Shown in pieces: positions 44,401 to 55,425 of a stretch of 64,000 bases of DNA. A program made the translations under genes and the position numbers. Source of the DNA: Burkholderiales bacterium (GTDB taxonomy: Bacteria; Pseudomonadota; Gammaproteobacteria; Burkholderiales; SG8-39); the NCBI GenBank assembly GCA_027493935.1, contig JAOSJV010000010.1, positions 372,001-436,000 of the forward strand, in the 5' to 3' direction. How positions within the stretch are numbered: the stretch's first letter is position 1; every line of letters begins with the position of its first letter. The notes under the pieces were generated by a model, which worked only from the letters and a program-made list of their open reading frames with translations, searched no databases and was not told where the DNA came from.

Positions 44401-47314
44401 CGAATGCCCAGGGCCTGCTCGTCTGTCGGCTGAAGACCGCGGTCGCCGGCGAGGTGATCCTGCGTGCGCGCGCGCCCGACGGCGCCGGTAACTTCGCCGC
44501 GGCCAGCCGCGCCGTCTACGTCGTCGGCGCCGACCGCTGGTGGTTCCGGCAGGGCGCGAGCGACCGGATGGACGTCGTGCCCGAGCGCAAGCGCTACGAG
44601 CCGGGCGACACGGCGCGGTTCCAGGTGCGCATGCCGTTCGCCGAGGCGACGGCACTCGTCACGCTCGAGCGCGAGGGGGTGATCGAAACGCACGTGCGGC
44701 GGCTCGCGGGCACGAGCCGATCGTCGAGCTACCGGTGCAGGGCGCGCACGCCCCGAACGTGTACGTCTCGGTGCTCGCCGTGCGCGGGCGCGTGGCGCCG
44801 TCGCCGGTGCCGCTCGCCGATCTCGGCGCGGGCGCCTTCGGACTCGGCACGACGTTCGGCGCGCTGGCCCAGCGCGACGCGGCACGCGACATCCGCCCCA
44901 GGGCGACCGTGGATCTGGGAAAGCCCGCGTTCCGGCTCGGCATCGCCGAGATCAACGTCGGCTGGGCCGCACACGAGCTCGCGGTGGACGTGCGTCCGGA
45001 CCGCGCGACCTACCGCGTACGAGAGACCGCGACGGTGCGCGTGGCGGTGAAGCGTCCCGGCGGCGCGGTGCCGCCGGCGGGCACGGAGATCGCGCTCGCC
45101 GTGGTCGACGAAGGCCTGCTCGAGCTCGCGCCGAACGGGTCGTGGCGGCTGCTCGAAGCGATGATGCAGCGGCGCGGACTCGAGGTGGCGACCGCGACCA
45201 CGCAGATGCAGGTGGTCGGCAAGCGCCATTACGGCAAGAAGGCCGCCGCGCCCGGTGGCGGCGGCGGACAGCGGGCCAGCCGCGAGCTCTTCGACACGCT
45301 CGTCCTGTGGCGCGGCCGTGTGGCGCTCGACGAACGCGGCGAGGCCCGCGTCGAGGTGCCGCTGAACGACTCGCTCGGCGCATTCCGGATCGTCGCGGTG
45401 GCGAGCGGCGCGAGCGGGCTGTTCGGGACCGGCGCGGCGACCATCCGCACCACGCAGGACCTCATGCTGCTCGCCGGACTGCCCGCTGTGGTGCGTGAAG
45501 GCGATCGGTTCCGCGGCGCGTTCACCGTGCGCAACGCGAGCGGCCGGAAGCTCGCGGTGGAACTCGCCGCGGCAGCGCGCGCGGGTGACGCCGCGCTCGC
45601 GGAGCTCCCGCCGCAGTCGCTCGAGCTCGCGCCCGGCGAGGCGCGCGAGGCCGGGTGGAACGTGACCGCGCCGGGCGGCGCGAGCGCGGTCGCCTGGGAT
45701 GTTTCCGCGCGCGAGCGCGGCGGCGACGCCGCCGACCGGATCAGGGTCGCGCAGAAAGTGGTCGCCGCCCATCCGGTGCGCACGTTCCAGGCGACGCTCG
45801 TCCAGCTCGACCGGCCGTTCCACCTGCCGGTCGCGCTCCCGGACGGCGCGATCCGCGGCCGCGGCGGCATCTCGGTCGGTTTCCTCGCCCGGCTCGGCGA
45901 CGACCTCGCCGGCGTGCGCGAGCACATGTCGCTCTATCCGTTCACCTGTCTCGAGCAGCGCGCCTCGCAGGCCGTGGCGCTGCGCGACGCCAAGCGGTGG
46001 GCGAGCGTCATGAACGCGCTGCCGAGCCACCTCGACGGCGACGGGCTCGCGAAGTACTTCGCCTCCGACCGGCTCGAAGGCAGCGACGTGCTGACGACCT
46101 ACTTCCTTGCGGTCTCGCACGAAGCCGGCTGGGCGATTCCGGACGCCGCGCGCGAGCGCATGCTGCAAGGGCTCGCCCGCTTCGTCGAAGGCCGCGTGCT
46201 GCGCTACGGCCGCCTGCCGACGGCGGACCTCTCGATCCGCAAGATCGCGGCGATCGAGGCGCTCGCGCGCCACGGGCGCGCGCAGCCGCGCATGCTCGAC
46301 TCGATCGCGATCGAGCCGGAACTGTGGCCCACTTCGGCCGTGCTCGACTGGCTGAACCTGCTCGATCGCATGCCCGGACTGGGCGACCGGGCAGCGCGGC
46401 GCGGTGATGCGGAGCACATCGTGCGCGCGCGGCTGAACTTCCAGGGCACGACCATGGGCTTCGCAACCGAGCGGGGCGACGCGTTGTGGTGGCTGATGAT
46501 CTCCGGCGACGTGAACGCGGTGCGCGCCGTGCTCGCGCTCGTCGACGCGCCGGCGTGGCGCGAGGACCTGCCGCGCATGGCGCGCGGCGCGCTCGGGCGG
46601 CGCGTGCGCGGCCACTGGAGCACCACCACCGCAAACGCCTGGGGCGTGCTCGCGATGGAGAAGTTCGCCGAGAGGTTCGAGGCGACGCCGGTGGCGGGCG
46701 CCACGATTGCGGCGCTCGCCGGCGAGCGGCGACGGCTCGACTGGCGGCATGCGCCGGAGGGCGGTGCGATCGACTTCCCGTGGCCCGCCGGGCAGATCGC
46801 GCTCGCGCTCGCGCACGAGGGCGGCGGAAGGCCGTGGGCGACGGTCGCGAGCCGCGCCGCAATCCCGCTCCGGGCGCCCTTGTCCAGCGGGTACGCGATA
46901 AAGCGTACGGTCGCGCCGGTCGAGCGCAAGACCGACGGCGAGTGGTCGCGCGGCGACGTGCTGCGGGTCACGCTCGAGCTCGAAGCGCAGTCGGATATGA
47001 CTTGGGTGGTCGTGAGCGATCCGATTCCGGCCGGCGCGGCGATTCTGGGCACCGGCCTCGGGCGCGACGCGCAGCTCCCCGCCCGCGGCGAGCAGCGCGC
47101 CGGCTCGGTCTGGCCGGCGTACGAGGAGCGCGGCTTCGAGGCGTTCCGCGCGTACTACGAGTTCGTCCCCAAGGGAAAGTGGAAGGTCGAGTACACCGTG
47201 CGCCTGAACGCCGAGGGCGAGTTCGACCTCCCGGCGACGCGGGTCGAGGCGATGTACGCGCCGGAGATGTTCGGCGAGTTCCCGAACGCCAGGATGATCG
47301 TAAAGGCGCGCTAG
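41479..47314 (+). CDS. Alpha-2-macroglobulin with thioester, periplasmic (two frameshifts)
   Basis: About 1945 residues, a bacterial A2M that traps proteases covalently. N-terminal signal peptide (MNRILASAGTAATALGLFAP then AAFA) has no lipobox cysteine, so it may be soluble periplasmic. Macroglobulin-type beta domains fill the first 1100 residues; the bait region is likely around KPYYV to the MSYP stretch. The thioester motif is YPFTCLEQRASQAV, followed by the alpha-alpha barrel (LRYGRLPTADLSIRKIAAIE) and a C-terminal receptor-like domain. Two breaks: the CCCC at 44016-44019 (MSYPLTLDQAGAARAKL expected) and GGG at 44708-44710 (LAGHEPIVELPVQG expected). pbpC starts 3 bases after its stop, the same pairing as E. 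coli YfhM/PbpC. Confidence 0.93.
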
Positions 47315-47316
47315 GA

Positions 47317-49441
47317 ATGTCCCGCACGACCGCGTGCACCCGTCTGCTCGTCGCGCTCGTGCCGGCCGCCGCCGCGCTCGCGTCACCGCCGACGCTGGAG
47401 GAGGTCCGCGCGCGCTACACGCCCTCGGAGGCGGTCCTGCTCGACCGCCACGGCGCACCGCTCGCCGAGCTGCGGGTCGACCGCTCATCGCGCCGTCTCG
47501 ACTGGGTGCCGATCGGCGAGATCTCGCCCGTGCTGCAGGCGGCGGTCATCGCGGCCGAGGACCGGCGCTTTCATGCGCACGGCGGCGTCGACTGGCGCGC
47601 GGTCGCGGCCGCGGCGTGGGACAACCTGCGGCGCGACCGCGCCCGCGGCGCCAGCACGATCAGCATGCAGCTCGCCGCGTTGCTCGACGAGCGGCTGCGC
47701 GCTCTCGCGCGGCGGGCGCTCGCTCGCCCAGAAGTGGCGCCAGGCCGGTGCGGCACGCGCGCTGGAAGCGCGCTGGACGAAGGCCGAGATCCTCGAGGCC
47801 TACCTCAACCTGACGAGCTTCCGCGGCGAACTGGTGGGCGCGCACGCGGCGGCGCGCGGACTGTTCGGCAAGCATCCCTCCGGGCTGGACACCGACGAGG
47901 CGCGCCTGCTCGCGGCGCTCGTCCGCGCGCCGAACGCCGGCGCACGCGCCGCCGCCCGCCGTGCCTGCGCGCTCGCCGCGCGCATGGAAGCTGCGGCCGA
48001 CTGCGCGCGGCTCGAGGCGCTTGCGGCGGTCGCCCTCGCGGGGCGGCAGCCGCTCGCCTCGCGCCTCGACGCCGCCCCGCATCTCGCGCGCGCGCTGCTC
48101 GAGCGGCCGGGCGCGCGCGTCGCCACTACGCTCGACGGCGCGCTGCAGCGCGCAGTGCGCGACACCCTGCTCAGGCATCTGCTCGAGCTCGCCAAGCACA
48201 ACGTCGAGGACGGCGCCGTGCTGGTGCTCGACAACGCCTCCGGCGAAGTGCATGCCTACGTCGCCTCGAGCGGAGCGCTCTCCTCAGCGGCGCACGTGGA
48301 CGGCATCACCGCGCGTCGCCAGGCCGGCTCGACGCTCAAGCCTTTCCTCTACGCGCTCGCGATCGAGGAGCGCTGGCTCACCGCCGCGTCGATCCTCGAC
48401 GACTCGCCGCTGCACGTCGCGACGCCGGTCGGCCTCTACGTGCCGCAGAACTACGATCGCGACTTCAAGGGGCCGGTGACCCTGCGCACGGCGCTCGGCG
48501 CCTCGCTGAACGTGCCCGCGGTGCGCACGCTGCTGCTCGCCGGGTTCGAGCGCTTCCACGAGCGGCTGCTCTCGCTCGGCTTCGCGAGCCTCACCGAACC
48601 GGCGGCACATTACGGCTACGCGCTCGCCCTCGGCGGCGCCGACGTCACGCTGCTCGAGCTCGCCAACGCTTATCGCACGCTCGCGAACGGCGGCGAATGG
48701 TCGCCCGTCCGCATCACGCCCGGCGCGCCTGATGCGCGCCGTCGCGTCGTGTCGGCCGGCGCGGCGCACGTGATTAGCGATATCCTCGCCGACTCCGGCG
48801 CCCGCGCACCCACCTTCGGTCTCGCGAGCGCGCTCGACCTGCCCTTCCGCGCGGCGGTCAAGACCGGCACCAGCAAGGACATGCGCGACAACTGGGCGGT
48901 CGGCTTTTCCGACCGCTACACGGTCGCCGTCTGGGTCGGCAACTTCTCCGGGAGCCCGATGTGGGACGTGTCGGGTGTGTCGGGCGCGGCACCGGTGTGG
49001 AACGCAGTGATGCGCCACCTGCACCGCGACGCGCCGGGCGGGCCGCCGCCGGCGCCGCCCGCGGACGTACGGCGGGCCCGGGTGCGGTTCGCGCCCGCGA
49101 TCGAGCCCCCACGCACCGAGCTATTCCTCGCCGGCACCGAGACCGCCGTCGTGCGGTTTGCGACCGATGCGCGCCCCCGCATCGCATACCCCGGCCACGG
49201 CGCAATCCTCGCGCTCGATCCGGACATTCCCGCCGCACAGCAGCGGATCGCGCTCGCCGCGACGACGCCGCGCGACGGCTTCGCATGGAAGCTCGACGGC
49301 GAGCGGCTTGGCGCGGCCAGCACGCCCGCCCTGTGGCGGCCGCGGCCGGGGCGGCACCGGCTCGCACTCATCGACGAGCACGAGCGCGAAGTGGACGTCG
49401 TCGGCTTCGAGGTGCGCGGCGGAGGTGGAAGCGGCCGCTGA
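47317..49441 (+). CDS. pbpC: Penicillin-binding protein 1C (frameshifted)
   Basis: Bifunctional peptidoglycan synthase, about 707 residues. Glycosyltransferase motif EDRRFHAHGGVDWRA and GASTISMQLAAL are at the N-terminus. Transpeptidase motifs: SxxK in AGSTLKPFLYA, SxN in GASLNVPAV, KTG in VKTGTSKDM. The C-terminal extra PBP1C domain (RIAYPGHGAILALDPDIPAA) is present. The frame breaks between 47711 and 47722 (RALARR then SLAQKWRQAGAARALEARW). It follows A2M directly, consistent with repair of peptidoglycan after periplasmic attack. 7 bases separate it from the convergent Nudix gene. Confidence 0.93.
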
Positions 49442-49447
49442 CCCGAC

Positions 49448-49882
49448 CTAAGCGGCGAGCAGGGATCGCGCCCAGGCGAGGATTGGCTGCAGGCGCGCCG
49501 GCAGCAGGCGCTCGGCCTCGGCCGGCGTGACCCAGCGCGACGCGTAATGCTCCGGCCGGCCGAGCCCGGAACTCACCGGCAGCGTGACCGCCTCAACGCG
49601 GGATTCGGCAAGGTAGTACCGCGCGACCCTGTTGCCGGCGTACGGCGCCGTCTCGCGATACGCTTCGCCCCGGGAAAACGCGAGGTCGTCGATCCCGGCC
49701 TCCTCGCACACCTCGCGCACCGCCGCGGCGCGCGGCGCCTCGCCCGGCCCGGATCAGACCCTTCGGGAAATCCCAGTTGCGATGGGCCAAAGGAGCAGCA
49801 ACCGCCAGCCGCCGGTCGTGCGCCGCACGACCACCGCCCCGGCCGCGCACTCGCCCGCGCCGCCGCGGCCCGTCCGGCTCAC
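49448..49882 (-). CDS. Nudix hydrolase (two frameshifts)
   Basis: About 144 residues. Reading with two single-base fixes gives CAAGAVVVRRTTGGWRLLLL, then AHRNWDFPKGLIRAG, then the Nudix box ending VREVCEEAGIDDLAF. The breaks are at AAA 49789-49791 (expected one more) and CCC 49743-49745 (expected one fewer). The FPKG-x-E-x(7)-REVxEEAG pattern marks a bis-nucleoside polyphosphatase or NTP pyrophosphatase type, substrate unknown. The GTG at 49882 overlaps the stop of the upstream transporter (GTGA), so translation is coupled. Confidence 0.75.
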
Positions 49883-51542
49883 GCGGTCCCCAGGCCGCTC
49901 CGCTTGACTGCGAGGACCGTCGCGAGCGGCACGAGTAAGCCGATCGCCATGACCGCGAGGAGCAGCACGCCGAGATCGCCGTAGTCGGCCGGCACCGTCA
50001 CGGCACCGCTCGCGCGGTCCTTCACCTCGCGGGTCACGACGAAGATCGTATTCAGGTACTTCGTGCCGAGCTGCGAGAGCGCGAGCGCGAGATTCGTGAA
50101 CGATGCCATCACCGCGAAGAAGGTCGCCTTGAGGTCGTCGGGCGCCGAGTTCGCGATCCAGGCGAGCATCGGGATCATCGCGATCTGGCCGAACGGCGCC
50201 GAGATCGCCTGGTCGATCACCGCGATGAAGCGCGCGTCGACCACGCCGCCGGTGCGCGCGGCGGTCCACTCGTGCAATCCGTAGTACATGCCGACGTTCG
50301 GCAGCATCAGGAACGTACCCACGACCGTCAGGAACGCCACGATGTAAGAGATCGAGTGGTCGGCCATGAAGCGCCGGAAGATGAACATACCGAGCAGCGT
50401 CAGCGAGCTCGCGATCAGCGACAGCTTCGAGAGGAACTGTTGGTCGAAACCGAGCTCGTCGATCGCCCACCAGCCGTACCCGGGGCCGGCGTCGGGCGTC
50501 GAACGGTAGACGAAGATCACGATCGCGGTGCCGAGCAGCAGCCGCCGCGCGTCCGGCGCGAGCGCGCGCATCAGCCGCACCATCAGGAACGCGATGATGC
50601 CGAGCGAGCCGGCGAAGATGATCTCCTGGTTATAGGGCACCTCGGCGAGGCCCATCGTGATGGTGAAGACCACGAAAACCAAGCTGCCGCCGAGAATCCA
50701 CCAGTTCGGCGCCGGCGCGGCGGCCCGCACCGAGACGACGTCGAGCGCCTCGCGCCAGGACATGCCGCGGTCGCGCATGGCGCGGGCGCGCCGCAGCTTG
50801 AGCCAGCCACCCAGCACCACGCCGAGCACCGACACCGCCGGGATCGCGAGCGCGTACTCGTGGATCCGGACGTAGACCGCGACTTTCTCGGCCTCGGCCA
50901 TGCGCTCGACGCCACTGAAGAGGATCACGTTCGCCAGCGCCACCACGATGCTGCCGCCGATGATCGCGACCCGGCCGAGCGTCTGCATCGTCGTGTGCAT
51001 CAGCTGAGCCGCGCCGGCGCCACCGCCCGCCCATCGAGATCGACGCGCGGCACCGCCTCGACGGTCATCGCGTCGGCGACCACGTCCTGCATGACGAAGC
51101 CGACCGGCGCGAGCAGCGCGCTCACCACGAACCAGGCCTCGACCGACATCGCCCGGCGCATGGCCTCGGTGTGCGCGAGCAGCCCGATCATGATGAGGAG
51201 GCTCGCGGCGATCAGGCCCGCGCCGACGAAGACGAAGCCCGCCTTCCAGCGCCACAACAGGTCGACCAGGTGGCCGAGCGGCATCTTCAGCGCCCACGGG
51301 ATACCGGCCCAGAACCCGAGCGCGGCGAGGAACGCCGCCGAGAGTCCAAGGTAGTCCTTGACGAAGAAAACGCCGACGATGCCGGTGAGCCCCGAGATCC
51401 CCGCGGCGACGTACACCATGAGCGGCGGCAGGTACGACAGACGCAGCTCGCGGCCGAGCTCGATGAAGTTGCGGTCGATCCAGCGGTAGAGAGGCGCAAG
51501 CATCCGACGCACCCAAGGCGTGAGCGAAAGACCGCGCATCAT
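49879..51542 (-). CDS. BT1 (folate-biopterin) family MFS transporter (frameshifted)
   Basis: About 554 residues and 12 or more membrane helices. Family marks: FFVKDYLGLSAAFLAALGFW, VMQDVVADAMTVEAVP and MHTTMQTLGRVAIIGG. Known members carry folates or pterins in kinetoplastids and cyanobacteria; substrate here is unknown. The frame breaks near 51010-51030, one base missing (intended RAVAPAQLMHTTMQ or similar). Start is one of two adjacent ATGs (51542/51539). It is flanked on both sides by Nudix genes on the same strand. Confidence 0.8.
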
Positions 51543-51582
51543 ATGCGAAGGCGCGCGATGCGGCGCGCCGCCCGCCGGCGTC

Positions 51583-52194
51583 CTACCGCGTGAGAAAGCG
51601 GTAGAGGTTCATCAGCATCCCGGCGGTCGCGCCCCAGATGTAGTACGGGCCGTAGGGCATGGCGTAGTACTGCCGCTCCATGCCCTGCGCGATGACGCTG
51701 TTGCGCTGGTGATTGGCGGGGTCGAGCAGGAACGCGAGCGGGACCTCGAACACCTCGGCCACCTCGAACGCGTCCGGCTGCAGCTCGAACGGCGGCCTGA
51801 CCAGGCCGACTACCGGCGTGACGCGGTACCCGGTCACCGTCACGTACTCCGAGAGCGTGCCGAGCACTTCGATGCGGCCCGGGTCGAGGCCGATCTCCTC
51901 GGCCGTCTCGCGCAGCGCCGTGTCGAGCGCCGACTCGTCCGGCTCCGCGCGCCCGCCGGGAAAGCTGATCTGCCCGGCGTGGTCGTGAAGGTGCGCGGTC
52001 CGACGCGTGAAGAGCACCGTGAGCTCGGCGGCGCGGTCGACCACCGGGACCAGCACAGACGCCGGGCGAATCGGGCCGTCGCGGCGGAAAAGATGGCCGT
52101 CGCCCGTGGTGAGCGGCTCGAGCGCGTGCTGTGCGCCGAAGCGGTCGCGCAGCCACTGGGCGTCGGGAAGGCGGGGGGATCCGGGCGCGTTCAT
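51583..52194 (-). CDS. CoA pyrophosphatase-type Nudix hydrolase
   Basis: 203 residues. The CoA-type preface LFTRRTAHLHDHAGQISFPG leads into the Nudix box GGRAEPDESALDTALRETAEEIGL, the UPF0035/NudL pattern; known members hydrolyse CoA to 3',5'-ADP and phosphopantetheine. C-terminal segment YYIWGATAGMLMNLYRFL is also typical. I chose ATG 52194 (MNAPGSPRLPDAQWL). Intact. 40 bases separate it from the transporter gene downstream. Confidence 0.9.
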   Translation of the reverse strand: MNAPGSPRLPDAQWLRDRFGAQHALEPLTTGDGHLFRRDGPIRPASVLVPVVDRAAELTVLFTRRTAHLHDHAGQISFPGGRAEPDESALDTALRETAEEIGLDPGRIEVLGTLSEYVTVTGYRVTPVVGLVRPPFELQPDAFEVAEVFEVPLAFLLDPANHQRNSVIAQGMERQYYAMPYGPYYIWGATAGMLMNLYRFLTR

Positions 52195-52481
52195 CTGCGA
52201 TAGCTCGCGGCGGGTGCCGAGCATGCGAGATTGTACCCCGGCCGCGCGGCGCCGCATCATCCGCGGGAGCGCTGCGGCGTGCGGTGTTGCGCGCCACGGG
52301 GGATGCGGCGCCGCGCCGGGTGTCGCGAGCGCCATTCGCCCCGCCGCTCGGTGCGGGGCGCGCGCAACCGCGCGGGGAAGGCGCAAACGGCTCCCAAACC
52401 TCGTTCGCAGCCGCGCCGATCGCGCGCTCGCCGGACAACTCGCGCACCGCTTTCCGGCCCGGACGACGACCGACGCGGAGC
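52195..52481. other. Non-coding spacer
   Basis: 287 bases between the CoA-Nudix start and the quinone oxidoreductase end. Very GC-rich. I see no credible gene, promoter or long palindrome here. It may hold the Nudix promoter, but no -10/-35 pair stands out. Confidence 0.5.
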
Positions 52482-53466
52482 TCAGGGGATCAGCAGCGTC
52501 GAGCCGGTGGTCTTGCGCGACTCGAGGTCGCGGTGCGCCTGCGCCGCGTCCTTGAGTGCATAGCGCTGGTTGATCTCGATCTTCACCTTGCCGGCGAGCA
52601 CCACGTCGAACAGCGCGTTCGCGCTCGCCACCATGGCCTCGCGCTTGGCGTTGTAGGTGTTCAGCGTCGGGCGCGTGAGGAAGAGCGAACCCTTCGACTG
52701 TAGCAGGTTGATGTCGAACGGCGGCACCGGACCCGACGAGGCGCCGAACACGACCAGCATCCCGAACGGCTCGAGGCAGTCGAGCGAGCCCATGAAGGTG
52801 TCCTTGCCGACCGAGTCGTAGACGACCGGGACGCCCTTGCCGCCGGTGATCTCGCGTACGCGCGCCGTGAAGTTCTCGCGGGTGTAGACGACGGTGTGCT
52901 CGCAGCCATGCGCCCTGGCGAGCGCAGCCTTTTTCGTCGGATCCGGCGGTGCCGATCACGGCGACGCCGAGCGCTTTCGCCCACTGGCACAGGATCAACC
53001 CTACGCCCCCGGCCGCGGCCTGCACGAGGATGGTCTGTCCAGCCTGCACCTTGTAGGTCCGGCGCAGCAAGTACTCCGCGGTCATACCCTTCAGCATCAT
53101 CGCCGCGGCCTGCTCGAAGCCGATCCCGTCCGGAAGCTTCACGACCCGGTCGGCTGGCATCAGACGCAGCTCGGCGTACGCGCCGAGCGGCGCAGCGGCG
53201 TAGCCGACTCGGTCGCCGACCTTCAGGTCGGCGACACCCGGTCCGACCGCCTCGACCACGCCGGCGGCCTCCGACCCGAGGCCGCTCGGCAGCTCGATCT
53301 TGTAGAGGCCCGAGCGCTGATAGGTGTCGAGGTAGTTGAGCCCGATCGCGTGGTTGCGGATACGGATCTGGCCGGCGCCCGGATGGCCGACCTGCACTTC
53401 CTGGAACTGGAGCACCTCCGGTCCGCCGGTCTTCTCGAAGCGGATCGCTTTCGCGGTCGTGGTCAT
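52482..53466 (-). CDS. NADPH:quinone oxidoreductase, zeta-crystallin type (frameshifted)
   Basis: Zinc-free medium-chain dehydrogenase of about 327 residues. N-terminus has KTGGPEVLQFQEVQVGHPGA and NHAIGLNYLDTYQRSGLYK, and the NADPH loop is VQAAAGGVGLILCQWAKALG; SDEK follows and there the frame is lost. The T run 52930-52934 (five T, expected four) is the break. The rest reads MGSLDCLEPFGMLVVFGASS in the other frame to the end. It likely reduces quinones by one electron or handles electrophiles. Start ATG 53466. Confidence 0.9.
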
Positions 53467-53573
53467 GCTTCCTCCTGTTCTTCGCTGCGGCGACAGCGCT
53501 GCGCCTTGGTTGCGTGGGGGATCAATGGTGCAGGGTCGGAGGCGTCGCGGTCAACGGCGCGACGCCGTGCGGC

Positions 53574-54284
53574 TCACCACGGGATCGGGCGCCGGTCCTT
53601 GAAGAATCCGCCGCTCGGACCGTCGTCCGGGAGCGTCGCGAGCCAGGCGATGGTGTCGGCCGCCTCGTCGACCGAGCGCGGCGCGTTCGCGCCGCCGAGC
53701 CCGGTGCGCACCCACCCGGGGGACATCGCGTTCACCTTGACGCCGCTCGCAGCGAGCTCCTGCGCCAGTATGCGGGTGAGCGCGTTCAGCGCCGCCTTCG
53801 ACATGCGGTAGGCCGGACTGCCGATGCCCATATCGGCGAGCTGGCCGAGCTCGCTCGAGACGTTCACGACCCGCCCGCGCCCGCCCTGCCGCAGCAGCGG
53901 CGCGAGCGCCTGGGTTGTGCCGAGCACGCCGAGCACGTTCGTCTCCATGGTGTCGCGCACGAGCTCGGGCGCGACGTCGAGCGCCCGCGACCCGCGCGGA
54001 TCGAGCAGCACGCCGGCGTTGTTCACGAGAACGTCGAGCCGGCCGAGCTCGGCCGCGAGCCACTCGCCGAGCGCGTCGGCGTCGCCGCGACTGCGCACGT
54101 CGAGCCCATGGAACCGCACGTCGAGGCCCTCGGCCGCAAGCGACGCGCAGGCCGCCTCGCCGCGCGCGCGGTCGCGCGCGGTCAGTACGACGCACATGCC
54201 CTGGCGCGCCAGCCGGCGCGCCGCACCGAGCCCGATCCCGCGGTTTGCGCCGGTGACGACGGCGACGGGTGGCGACACGGCCAC
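53574..54284 (-). CDS. Short-chain dehydrogenase/reductase
   Basis: 236 residues, classical SDR. Cofactor motif TGANRGIGLGAA, VNNAGV, catalytic Ser in VVNVSSELGQL and YRMSK. The layout and the C-terminal GGFFKDRRPIPW resemble plant and bacterial carbonyl reductase-type enzymes. Substrate unknown. Start ATG 54284, 4 bases after the FIST gene stop, so it may be cotranscribed with the FIST/PhaM pair. Intact. Confidence 0.88.
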   Translation of the reverse strand: MAVSPPVAVVTGANRGIGLGAARRLARQGMCVVLTARDRARGEAACASLAAEGLDVRFHGLDVRSRGDADALGEWLAAELGRLDVLVNNAGVLLDPRGSRALDVAPELVRDTMETNVLGVLGTTQALAPLLRQGGRGRVVNVSSELGQLADMGIGSPAYRMSKAALNALTRILAQELAASGVKVNAMSPGWVRTGLGGANAPRSVDEAADTIAWLATLPDDGPSGGFFKDRRPIPW

Positions 54285-54287
54285 GCC

Positions 54288-55425
54288 TCAGAGAAACAGC
54301 GCCAGCACGCCGGTGTAGCCGTACAGGCGGTCGTGCGAAACCTCGCCGTTGCAGAAGAAGCCGACCAGCGGAAACTCGCCGAGTCGGGCGCGGATGATCT
54401 CGAGCTCGGCCGAGCGCGCGCCGAACATGTGCGCGCCGCGCCCGAGGCAGGAGTAGTAGAGTCCGCCGCGCGGACGACCGCCATTGCGCCGTCCGGTCTC
54501 CTGCGCGATCGACTCGAGCATGCGCTCGAGATCCTCGCGCGCGGACTGCGCATCGCGCTTGCAGAACATGACCGGCATACCCTTCTCGACCGGCGCGCCG
54601 ATCGCGATCAGCCGGTTCCTAGGGTCGATGCCGACCAGGTTGCGCACGGTGTAGTCGCCGGTGTCGGACCCGGGCACCGGGATGCCGGCATGGACAAAGC
54701 GCGCCGCCCGGCGCAGATCGCGCGCGAGCACCTCGCCAATATCCTCGAGGAAGACCTCGAGCGCAGGACGCCCGTCGAGCGACACGATGATGTTGCGCTC
54801 GCCTTCGGTCACCACGTGACGCGCCGGCGCGCCGGCGTCGAGGCCGAGCGGCGTGCAGCCCTGCGTGAGCCGCGTCACCACCGGGATCGCGGAGGACAGC
54901 ACGACGCCCGAGAGCCCGCCCCGCAGCACAGCGTTGGCGACCTGGCAGCTTGCCCCGCGCGAGCTCGACAGCCCGCCGACCAGGAACCCGCTCGCCACCT
55001 TGCCCGACATGTCCTCGATCAGCCCGGGCATGTCTTGCGCACCCGGATCCCCATGCACGATCGCGAAGTGCGCCGCTTCGGCGCCGCTCGCGGTGCGCTC
55101 GCCCGCAGCGGGCGCCCGCGCCATTCCCGAGAAGACGCGGAACTCCCCGGCCGGCAGGTCGGCCAGCATCACTGCGACGGCCGGCTCGTCCATGTACTCC
55201 GTCGCGCCGGCGAGCACGCCGACGCCGACGCTGCCGACCCATTCCCCCGACACCGGTCGCATCCCGCAGGTAGCCGACCATGTCGGCGGCCTCGGCGACG
55301 AAGTGGTCGCTGAAGTACACGAAGCCGATGGTCGCGCCGGCCGGCGGCGCGCCGATCGCCGCGAGGCAGCCCTCGAGGGCCTCGCGCCAGCCTGCGCCCG
55401 GCGCATGGCCGGCGCGGAAGCTCAT
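54288..55425 (-). CDS. FIST-domain protein (frameshifted)
   Basis: About 378 residues: FIST N and FIST C sensory domains with no output domain. The N-terminal part (MSFRAGHAPGAGWREALEGC, TIGFVYFSDHFVAEAADMVG) and the later ones (GFLVGGLSSSRGASCQVANA, LYYSCLGRGAHMFGARSAEL, GFFCNGEVSHDRLYGYTGVL) fit the family, thought to bind small ligands such as amino acids. A CCCCC run at 55244-55248 (one base too many) splits GVGEWVGSVGVGVLAGA. Start ATG 55425 overlaps the PhaM-like stop (ATGA), so translation is coupled. Confidence 0.88.
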
